Positions 1 through 5,414 of a stretch of DNA of 10,464 nt are shown one piece after another; the first letter of the stretch is position 1, and every line of letters starts with the position of its first letter. This DNA is from DASQWP01 sp050697555 (lineage in GTDB: Bacteria; Actinomycetota; Thermoleophilia; Gaiellales; Gaiellaceae). A model generated the notes under the pieces. That model worked only from the letters and a program-made list of their open reading frames with translations, was not told the DNA's origin and made no database searches. The stretch covers positions 1 through 10,464 of the forward strand of contig JBOHAD010000077.1 in NCBI GenBank assembly GCA_050697555.1, in the 5' to 3' direction. Position numbers and translations under genes: made by a program.

Positions 1-152
1 AGCACGCGTGCCCGCAGCCGCGGCTCGTCAGCTACGAGGACGTCGGCCGAGGGCCGGAGTTCGACGCCTTCTGCGCCGGCGGCAAGGCGCGGAACGGCTT
101 CTACGGCCACGGAATCGTCGACGCCTACGCCGCGGTGCTGCGCGGCAGGTAA
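1..152 (+). CDS. S8 (subtilisin-like) protease, C-terminal end only
   Basis: The reading frame is open from the left edge (first full codon at base 3) and stops with TAA at 150-152, leaving 49 residues of a larger protein. They contain a Cys-Pro, a second Cys about 21 residues later, and the motif NGFYGHGIVDA. Nearly the same motif (NGFYGHGIVNA) lies near the C-terminus of the complete S8 protease at 220-1800, so this is the tail of a homologous protease. Unlike that neighbour, it ends shortly after the motif and has no charged extension. The catalytic residues lie outside the window, so activity cannot be judged. The gene converges on its paralogue, with a hairpin between them. Confidence 0.7.
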   Translation, partial: HACPQPRLVSYEDVGRGPEFDAFCAGGKARNGFYGHGIVDAYAAVLRGR

Positions 153-177
153 GTCACTCTTCCAGTCGCGAAGCAAG

Positions 178-205
178 CGAGCGCCGCCCCCTGGGGCGGC
201 GCTCG
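178..205. terminator. Strong hairpin between convergent protease genes, likely bidirectional terminator
   Basis: Bases 178-190 (CGAGCGCCGCCCC) are exactly complementary to 193-205, giving a stem of up to 13 bp around a two-base centre (in practice 12 bp with a four-base loop). It lies between the stop codon at 152 and that of the opposing gene at 220, the usual place for a shared terminator. There is no clear T-run on either side, so it may work as a non-canonical or Rho-assisted terminator or as an mRNA 3'-end protector, as is common in high-GC bacteria. Confidence 0.7.
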
Positions 206-219
206 TCTCTCAGGAACGG

Positions 220-1800
220 CTAGTGGCGGTCGCGCCCGCGGTCATTCTTGCCACCGCGGTCGTCCTTGTCGCGATCGCCCTTGCCCTTGTCCTTGCCCTC
301 GTCGCGATCGTCGTGCTTGCCCCGGTCGCGGTCTCCGAAGAGCGTGACGGCGCTGAGCGCGTTCACGATCCCGTGGCCGTAGAACCCGTTCTTGTCGCCG
401 CGCGACTCGCAACGCGCGTCGGCCGGACAGGGGCGGGGGTCGGCCGTCTTCTGGAGGATGGCCTCCACGAGCACCGGGTGCAGCTTGCCCCACGGAAGCC
501 CGAGCCGGGTGCCGTAGCGGCTGACGACGAGGGCCGCGACGCCGGACACGTGGGCCGCGGCCTGTGAGGTGCCGAGCCCGTAGCGGTAGTAGCTGACGCC
601 GGGCGTCGGGCCGGGGAAGCACGGTGTCCCGAGCGGGTCGCAGAGGAGCGTGGGCGCGGGGAACTTCGCCGGCCACGTCGAGAGGATGAGGTTGCCGGGA
701 GGCGGCCCGCCCTGAGTCACCTCACCGCCGGGCGCTGCCACGTCCACGCTTCCGAGGCCGAAGTTCGAGTACGCAGCCCGCTCGCCGAGAATGCCCGTCG
801 CGGCGACTGTGATCACGCCCGGAAGCTCGCTCGGAAGCCGCAGGCACGGGTCGGCGACCATGTCGGCGTTCGCGTTCCCGGCCGACGCGACCACCGAGGT
901 GCCACGGTGCATCGCGAAGCGGGCCGCCCGTTGCACGGCTTCGATGACGACGCTCTGGTTCTCGTCCGTGCCGCAGAAGGACGTCGTCCCGCCGACGAGT
1001 GCGCTGTCGACCGAATAGCTGTTGTTCGTGACGTCGATGTCGTGGGTGCCGGCCCACACGAAGGCGCAGATGACGGCTTCGGGCAGGAACACGTCCCGCA
1101 TGCCGTCCCGAACGCTCGCCTTGATCGCGGCGATCCGAACGTTCGGCGCCACTCCGACGATCCCGATTCCGTTGTCGGCCGCCGCGATGATGCCGGCAGT
1201 GCTCGTCCCGTGGCCGGAATCGTCGTCCCAGGCGGCCGGGTCGCGGTTGGGCGCGCCGCCTACGCAGGAGACGCTCCTGCCGAAGTCGAGGTTGGGCGCG
1301 AGATCCGCATGGCTCGGGTCGATGCCCGTGTCGATGTGGCCGACCAGCACCTTCGGGCTCCCGCCCGTGATCTCGTGCGCCTCCTTGGCGTGGATCTGGT
1401 CGAGCCCCCACTGGAGGCCCGAGAACGTGTCCTCGTCCGTCGCCGGCTCGTTCGGAAGCTTGCCGAACGGACCTCCGCGCGATTCGCTCCCTGCCGGAGA
1501 CGCGTAAGCCGCGGTCGCGGCCGCGCCTTCGACCTGGCGGAAGCGCTCGATCGAGGACTCGAAGTCCGGATCGGAGGATTCGGCGACGACGACGCCGATT
1601 CGATGGTAGGTCGCCACGACCGACCCGCCGGCCCGGTTCACCTGGACCTCGGCGAGACCCGGCGGCGCGACGTGCTTGTAGAGGACGACGTAGCGCTGAG
1701 CGCTCGCCGTGCCGGCGAAAGCAAGCCCGAGCACGGCCACGAAGGCCGCCGCGAGCGTACGCGTGATCACTGATTGCCGCAGTGTTCTCTCCCTGTTCAT
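220..1800 (-). CDS. Secreted S8 family serine protease (subtilisin-like) with charged tail
   Basis: A 526-residue secreted endopeptidase. Residues 1-34 are a Sec signal peptide: basic start, hydrophobic core AAAFVAVLGLAFAG, likely cleavage after TASA. Residues 35-125 look like a propeptide. The catalytic domain shows Asp157 in GHIDTGI, His197 in SGHGTSTAG, oxyanion-hole Asn309 in SAGNAN and nucleophile Ser412 in GTSQAAAHVSG, so the triad is complete. At least eight cysteines in the exported part suggest disulfides. Residues 490-526 are an extension of almost only D, R, K and G, with no recognisable fold; it could bind cell wall, polyanions or metal, but this is speculation. The ATG at 1800 is preceded by GGAAGAG, a usable ribosome-binding site. 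It faces a paralogue across the hairpin at 178-205 and is 274 bp from the next gene upstream, so it is probably transcribed alone. Natural substrate is unknown. Confidence 0.93.
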   Translation of the reverse strand: MNRERTLRQSVITRTLAAAFVAVLGLAFAGTASAQRYVVLYKHVAPPGLAEVQVNRAGGSVVATYHRIGVVVAESSDPDFESSIERFRQVEGAAATAAYASPAGSESRGGPFGKLPNEPATDEDTFSGLQWGLDQIHAKEAHEITGGSPKVLVGHIDTGIDPSHADLAPNLDFGRSVSCVGGAPNRDPAAWDDDSGHGTSTAGIIAAADNGIGIVGVAPNVRIAAIKASVRDGMRDVFLPEAVICAFVWAGTHDIDVTNNSYSVDSALVGGTTSFCGTDENQSVVIEAVQRAARFAMHRGTSVVASAGNANADMVADPCLRLPSELPGVITVAATGILGERAAYSNFGLGSVDVAAPGGEVTQGGPPPGNLILSTWPAKFPAPTLLCDPLGTPCFPGPTPGVSYYRYGLGTSQAAAHVSGVAALVVSRYGTRLGLPWGKLHPVLVEAILQKTADPRPCPADARCESRGDKNGFYGHGIVNALSAVTLFGDRDRGKHDDRDEGKDKGKGDRDKDDRGGKNDRGRDRH

Positions 1801-1835
1801 GTTGCTCTTCCCGTCGGGCTTGCGCCCGTAACCGG

Positions 1836-1852
1836 ACTATAGGAGGCCTCCT
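1836..1852 (-). promoter_or_regulatory. Candidate -10 element with abutting 12-bp palindrome upstream of the S8 protease
   Basis: Read on the - strand, TATAGT (1841-1836) lies 36-41 bases before the protease ATG at 1800 and resembles a -10 hexamer. The perfect palindrome AGGAGGCCTCCT (1841-1852) lies directly upstream of it and could be an operator. No convincing -35 sequence is visible 16-18 bases further upstream, so this is a weak call. Confidence 0.25.
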
Positions 1853-1862
1853 TCGACCTGCC

Positions 1863-1880
1863 CTCCCTCAGTCGAGGGAG
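1863..1880. repeat. Short inverted repeat in the 1801-2074 intergenic region
   Basis: CTCCCTC (1863-1869) and GAGGGAG (1874-1880) form a 7-bp stem with loop AGTC. It lies upstream of the protease gene, just beyond the palindrome at 1841-1852. It could be an operator or part of a terminator for the operon to the right; nothing else supports either role. Confidence 0.25.
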
Positions 1881-1978
1881 AAGCGCTCAGCCGACCTTTA
1901 GCCCCAGATGTTCGGCCGGTGATCGGCGTGCTCGTCGGGGACGGCTGCGACCAAGGCGGGGCGTCGTGATCGTCCGCA

Positions 1979-2000
1979 GCCCGTACGGTTCAGTACGGGC
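1979..2000 (-). terminator. Inverted repeat after the mau-like operon, possible terminator
   Basis: GCCCGTAC (1979-1986) pairs perfectly with GTACGGGC (1993-2000), giving an 8-bp stem with loop GGTTCA. It lies 75 bases beyond the last stop codon (2075) of the - strand operon, a reasonable terminator position. There is no T-run, so it is a candidate only. The rest of 1801-2074 shows no open frame that looks coding. Confidence 0.35.
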
Positions 2001-2074
2001 AAGGGCGAGCGCGGCGATCCGGCGCCGCGCGTCGCGGCCGCCAGCCGCGAGTGCGGTGATCGCCGGTCGAGCGT

Positions 2075-3358
2075 CTAGAAGCGGTGCTTGTACACGGTCG
2101 CCCTTCCCGTCGGGAGCGACCAGCGGGTCACGTAGGCGGTCTTGCCGCCGAGCGCCGTCGTCCAGTACCCGACGTTCCTGCCCCGTATGCGGGCGATCGT
2201 CCGCACGGACCCGGTCCGGAGGTGCCGCACGCGCAGGTACGCGCGCCCCGAGCGCTCGACCGTCCAGAGGAGCCGCCTGTCGCTGAGCGCCGGGTTGCGC
2301 ACGAGGGCGACCCGGCTCTGGATGAGGACACGCGGGCGGCCCGACAGCCGCATGTAGTAGATGCGCGAGATCTTGCGGGTCGTTACGTGCCAGGCCAGCC
2401 GGCCGCGCCGGAGCGACGGCCGCCCCAGGTCATGCGAGCGACTGACCTTCGTGATCTGGCGGGCCCGGCCGGTCTTCAGGTTGCGCAAGACGAGGCGGCT
2501 GGTGCCCGAGACGTCGCGGCGGAAGGCGAGCAGCGGCCACTTGAGCGAAGGGCGTGAGACCGCGCCCTTGATACGCCTGATCAGCTTACCGTCTGACCAG
2601 CGGACGACGCGGATGCCGCTCGAGTCGACGTAGGCCAGGAGCCCGCGGTAGATCGAGGGCGAGGAAGCGTTCTGGTAATGAACGTCCGGGCCCCGACGCC
2701 GGACGACGACCGAGCCTCCCTGCGTTGCCAGCGCGACCGGGCCGCGGTCGGTGCTCGGGTCGAGGCCGCTCGTGATCCGCGCCCCCTCCGCCGTCGGTGC
2801 GAGCGCGAGCAGCGCCGCGCAGGCGGCGAGCCCCGCGACGTTGGCCCGAAGGAGCGCAGGCCGCCGGGCGGCGATCCGCTCGACCGCCGCCGCCGCCCCC
2901 AGGCCGCGGCGGCGCGGCCAGACGAGCGTCAGCGCCCGGCCCGCCCCGTAGAGGGCGAAGCAGAGCGCGGCCGGAAGCGGCCGGGCCAGCGCGAGAGCTC
3001 CCGCACAGGCGACCCAGAAGGTGGCGACCGGCTGGTACGTGAGGAACCCGGCGCCGAGCCCGGCCCCGTAGCCGCTCGCCCAGACGGGCAGCGGCAGCTC
3101 GAAGCGCCAGCGCTCCGGAACCTGCCGGCGGGACTGCGGCAGGGGGAGGCGGACGAGGCGGGCCTCACGCGCGGCCGCCAGGAGCGCGAGCCCGGCGGCG
3201 GCGAGGACGGCACGGTCGGCGCCGAGCGTCGCGCCCGCGAGCCCGAGCAGCGCACCGAGGGCGGCGGCCGTGGCGAGCGCCGAGGCGGCGAAGAGCGCGG
3301 CTGCAACTCGTTGTCTCGTCCGGCTCCCGCACACGGCGGGAGTGAAGGTCTCCACCAT
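2075..3358 (-). CDS. Polytopic membrane protein fused to an extracytoplasmic beta-propeller-like domain, last gene of mau-like operon
   Basis: A 427-residue protein in two parts. Residues about 17-190 are hydrophobic, with some five or six membrane segments (roughly 17-44, 49-63, 94-108, 109-127, 131-147, 172-190) and a Pro/Gly-containing stretch, GAGFLTYQPVATFWV, that recalls CcdA/DsbD/MauF-type thiol-redox membrane proteins. That relationship is a guess. Residues about 200-427 are soluble and contain repeats of roughly 40-50 residues of the form 'PSL..G.LAW...I...RL..G' (around 233-270, 270-311, 313-350, 355-393 and 395-420), typical of TolB/WD40-like propeller blades. The domain is strongly basic. 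The ATG at 3358 follows TGAGGG, a plausible ribosome-binding site. It lies 71 bp after the MauA-like gene, so it is probably the last gene of that operon. A fused propeller beside a MauA relative is notable because the true methylamine dehydrogenase heavy chain is itself a seven-bladed propeller; here only about five blades are visible. Function unknown. Confidence 0.8.
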   Translation of the reverse strand: MVETFTPAVCGSRTRQRVAAALFAASALATAAALGALLGLAGATLGADRAVLAAAGLALLAAAREARLVRLPLPQSRRQVPERWRFELPLPVWASGYGAGLGAGFLTYQPVATFWVACAGALALARPLPAALCFALYGAGRALTLVWPRRRGLGAAAAVERIAARRPALLRANVAGLAACAALLALAPTAEGARITSGLDPSTDRGPVALATQGGSVVVRRRGPDVHYQNASSPSIYRGLLAYVDSSGIRVVRWSDGKLIRRIKGAVSRPSLKWPLLAFRRDVSGTSRLVLRNLKTGRARQITKVSRSHDLGRPSLRRGRLAWHVTTRKISRIYYMRLSGRPRVLIQSRVALVRNPALSDRRLLWTVERSGRAYLRVRHLRTGSVRTIARIRGRNVGYWTTALGGKTAYVTRWSLPTGRATVYKHRF

Positions 3359-3367
3359 GGACAGCCC

Positions 3368-3433
3368 TCAGGGCGACCAGGCGCCGGAGATCCCCGCGAG
3401 GAGGGCCGCGCAGGCGACGGCCGCTTCGATCAA
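3368..3433 (-). CDS. Possible 21-residue hydrophobic peptide between the MauA-like and membrane-propeller genes
   Basis: A TTG codon at 3433-3431 overlaps the stop of the MauA-like gene in the arrangement TTGA, as in translationally coupled genes. The frame runs for 21 codons to TGA at 3370-3368, nine bases before the next ATG (3358). The product would be one short hydrophobic segment (IEAAVACAALLAGISGAW) with one Cys. It nearly fills the otherwise non-coding 71-bp gap. Such a short open frame can arise by chance in GC-rich DNA, so the call is tentative; the gap could instead be plain intergenic sequence. Confidence 0.25.
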   Translation of the reverse strand: MIEAAVACAALLAGISGAWSP

Positions 3434-4035
3434 CAGTCCAGCCCCGAGTCGTAGTACATGACGCAGTAGACGCGGCGCCCGCCCCAGCAGTAGCCCACGA
3501 GCGAGGCGTCGCCGTTGATCCGGCGGCGGCTGAAGGAGCAGCAGTCGACGAGCTTGCGGATCTGGCCGCCGCAGCAGCGGAACCAGGAGCCCTGCGTGCG
3601 GACGTCGTTCTTCCCGTGCGTCTCGCGCACCCAGTCCTCGCAGATGCGCGTGCGCGGGGCGGGCGGGAGGACCCTGCCGTCCGGGCCCCGGCGGCGCCTC
3701 CCGTTCCCGTCGAGGGCGTAGCCCGCCGAGTCGACGACGCGGCCGAGGTTGTCGATCCGCTTACCGCTCTTCGGGTGCAGCGGGTACCCGCGCCGGTCGA
3801 TGCGCGCGAGCGGCGGGTAGGGGCTCGGGCAGGAGCCGGTGTTCCAGATGTGTCCGCAGAAGTGGAAGGCCTCGGCCTCGTCGGGCTTGACGGCGGCGGC
3901 GACGGCTGAGCCGCCGGCGACCGCGAGGGCGGCGGCGCCCAGTCGGCCGAAGAAAGAGCGGCGCGTCGTCGATTCGGCGAGCTTCGCCGAGAGCCGCTCG
4001 GCCCCCCGGTCGATGGCCTGCTCAGGCCGCCGCAT
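3430..4035 (-). CDS. Tat-exported, cysteine-rich protein related to methylamine dehydrogenase light chain (MauA-like)
   Basis: A 201-residue precursor. The N-terminus (GAERLSAKLAESTTRRSFFG, 11-30) has a twin-arginine motif at 23-29 followed by a hydrophobic stretch, and closely resembles MauA precursors. The exported part has ten cysteines (60, 69, 132, 154, 155, 165, 166, 183, 191, 201). By eye against the Paracoccus light chain, SW at 150-151 matches Ser56-Trp57, DCC at 164-166 matches Asp76-Cys77-Cys78, YC at 182-183 matches Trp108-Cys109, and C191 matches Cys121. One of the two TTQ tryptophans (Trp57) and Asp76 are therefore kept, but Trp108 appears to be Tyr182; another Trp lies at 184. 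About 60 extra residues between C69 and C132 carry repeated D-x-x-G units. The ATG at 4035 follows GGGAGAG and overlaps the upstream gene by 14 bp, implying coupled translation. In methylamine dehydrogenase the light chain carries the catalytic quinone; whether this protein carries any cofactor is unknown. Family relationship is fairly sure, enzyme activity is not. Confidence 0.8.
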   Translation of the reverse strand: MRRPEQAIDRGAERLSAKLAESTTRRSFFGRLGAAALAVAGGSAVAAAVKPDEAEAFHFCGHIWNTGSCPSPYPPLARIDRRGYPLHPKSGKRIDNLGRVVDSAGYALDGNGRRRRGPDGRVLPPAPRTRICEDWVRETHGKNDVRTQGSWFRCCGGQIRKLVDCCSFSRRRINGDASLVGYCWGGRRVYCVMYYDSGLDC

Positions 4036-4885
4036 GCACTCTCCCGGCTCCCGTGGCGAGAAGCCCGTCGACCTCCTCGAGCGTGTTCACGGTCCCCTTG
4101 GCAGCCACGAGCCCGTCGACGACGTGCACGACGAAGGGCGTGCCCGGCACGTTCCAGCGCTCGAAGACGTCGGGCTCGGTCTCCTCCTCCACCACGCGGA
4201 CGGCGAGGCCCTCGCGCGCGAGCGCGGAGATCCCCGGCGCGAGCTGGCGGCAGAGCCGGCAGCCCGCCGAGCCGAACAGGACGAGCTCGGAGCCGCGGCG
4301 CTCGAGGCGCTCGAGAACCGGCGCGTCCGCGCCCACCGCGGGGCCCTCCTCGGCGAGCTCGAGCGCGACGCGAGGTCCGAGGCGGAGCGTCAGCACGCCG
4401 ACCTGGCGGTAGAGGGCGAGGACCAGGAGCCCGAGGACGGCCACCGCCGCGGCGAGCACGCCCAGGGCGATCAGCACGACCGTGTCCCGGCCGGGCGAGC
4501 CAACCTCCCCGCCCCACGCAGCCAGCGCCGCCAGGCCGCTGAAGAAGAGCGCGCGCAGGAGCAGCAGCGTCGTGCGACCCTCACTCGCTCCGAAGCAGCC
4601 GCAGCGCAGGCGCTCGACGCCGCGTGCCCGCGCGTAGGCGAGGGCGAGGACGAAGAGGGTGCCGAGCGCGAGCGCGGCGAAGGGAGCGCCGGGAACGCCC
4701 GCGAGAAGCAGGCCTCCGACCGTTGCCTCCGCCGCGATCAGCGCCCAGGCGAGAGGCGTCGCCAGGGCGCCCGGAACGCCGTACGCAGTGAGCCAGTCGG
4801 GGACGTCCTGACGCCGCCGCACCTTGGCGAGGGCGGCCCACAGGAGCACGACGGCGACGGCGATGCGGGCGATGCTGTCGACCAC
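4022..4885 (-). CDS. MauE-type membrane domain fused to a thioredoxin-like domain
   Basis: Starting at GTG 4885 the protein has 287 residues; the frame stays open further upstream (ATG at 4978), but that extension would overlap the divergent gene and adds a non-hydrophobic leader, so the GTG is preferred. Residues 5-158 hold about five membrane segments (5-21, 44-64, 67-87, 105-123, 134-158) and the motif RCGCFG (CGCFG at 95-99) typical of MauE/DoxX-like redox membrane proteins. Residues about 195-280 form a thioredoxin-like domain with active-site CRLC at 209-212 and cis-Pro250 in VPGTPF, the part played by MauD. In mau clusters MauD and MauE are separate and are needed for disulfide formation in the light chain; here both appear fused in one polypeptide. 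The thioredoxin part probably lies outside the membrane. It overlaps the MauA-like gene by 14 bp, which strongly suggests that protein is its substrate. Confidence 0.85.
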   Translation of the reverse strand: MVDSIARIAVAVVLLWAALAKVRRRQDVPDWLTAYGVPGALATPLAWALIAAEATVGGLLLAGVPGAPFAALALGTLFVLALAYARARGVERLRCGCFGASEGRTTLLLLRALFFSGLAALAAWGGEVGSPGRDTVVLIALGVLAAAVAVLGLLVLALYRQVGVLTLRLGPRVALELAEEGPAVGADAPVLERLERRGSELVLFGSAGCRLCRQLAPGISALAREGLAVRVVEEETEPDVFERWNVPGTPFVVHVVDGLVAAKGTVNTLEEVDGLLATGAGRVHAAA

Positions 4886-4949
4886 GGCAGCTACAAGGCT
4901 AGATGCTCTCCATGAAGAAGTCGTAATCGTGTTCGGCGAGAATGGCGAC

Positions 4950-5387
4950 ATGCCTCGTCCGAGGCTCCTCGGCACCAACCACGTCGCCCTCGAGGTGGGA
5001 GACCTCGAGGAGGCGCTGGCCTTCTACGGACGCGTCTTCGACTTCGAGCTCCGCGGGCGCGTGCCGGGCATGGCGTTCCTCGACATGGGCGACCAGTTCG
5101 TGGCCCTCGCGGAAGGCCGCTCCCAGCCGTCCGACGAGGAGCGGCACGTCGGGCTCGTCGTCGACGACGGGGAGGCGGCGCGGAGGACGCTCGAGGAAGC
5201 CGGCGCCGAGATCCTCCCGGGGCGCGGCCTCGACTTCCGCGATCCCTGGGGGAACCGCGTTCAGGTCGTGGAGTACGGCGAGATCCAGTTCACGAAGGCG
5301 CCCGAGATCCTGCGCGGAATGGGCCTCGGCCACCTGGAGAAGTCCGAGCGCGCCCGGGAGGAGCTCCGCCGCAAGGGTTTGACCTGA
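4950..5387 (+). CDS. Glyoxalase/VOC-superfamily protein
   Basis: A 145-residue protein of the vicinal oxygen chelate fold. Two beta-alpha-beta modules are visible: LGTNHVALEVGDLEEALAFY (8-27) and RHVGLVVDDGEAARRTLEEA (65-84), ending in DPWGNRVQVVEY (98-109). Likely metal ligands are His11, Glu55, His66 and Glu108, the usual positions in the family. The family includes glyoxalase I, fosfomycin-resistance proteins and ring-cleaving dioxygenases; the sequence does not tell which reaction this one performs. ATG 4950 is chosen because the VOC fold begins right after it; an upstream GTG at 4929 is possible. It is divergent from the mau-like operon (64 bp between starts) and 27 bp from the downstream hydrolase, with which it may be co-transcribed. 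Confidence 0.87.
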   Translation: MPRPRLLGTNHVALEVGDLEEALAFYGRVFDFELRGRVPGMAFLDMGDQFVALAEGRSQPSDEERHVGLVVDDGEAARRTLEEAGAEILPGRGLDFRDPWGNRVQVVEYGEIQFTKAPEILRGMGLGHLEKSERAREELRRKGLT

Positions 5388-5414
5388 GCCTCTGAGGCAA
5401 CAATCCAGGGCGGC

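Noticed and set aside
3165..4517. Long - strand frame (450 codons) across the mau-like operon.
   Set aside because: It is an alternative frame of three genes that have signal peptides, membrane segments and conserved motifs; its own product is low-complexity Arg/Ala/Ser/Pro.
4886..4949. Divergent promoter between the mau-like operon and the VOC gene.
   Set aside because: Hexamers such as TAGATG (+) and TAGCCT (-) occur, but none has a convincing -35 partner at 16-18 bases. A promoter must exist nearby, but it cannot be placed from sequence.
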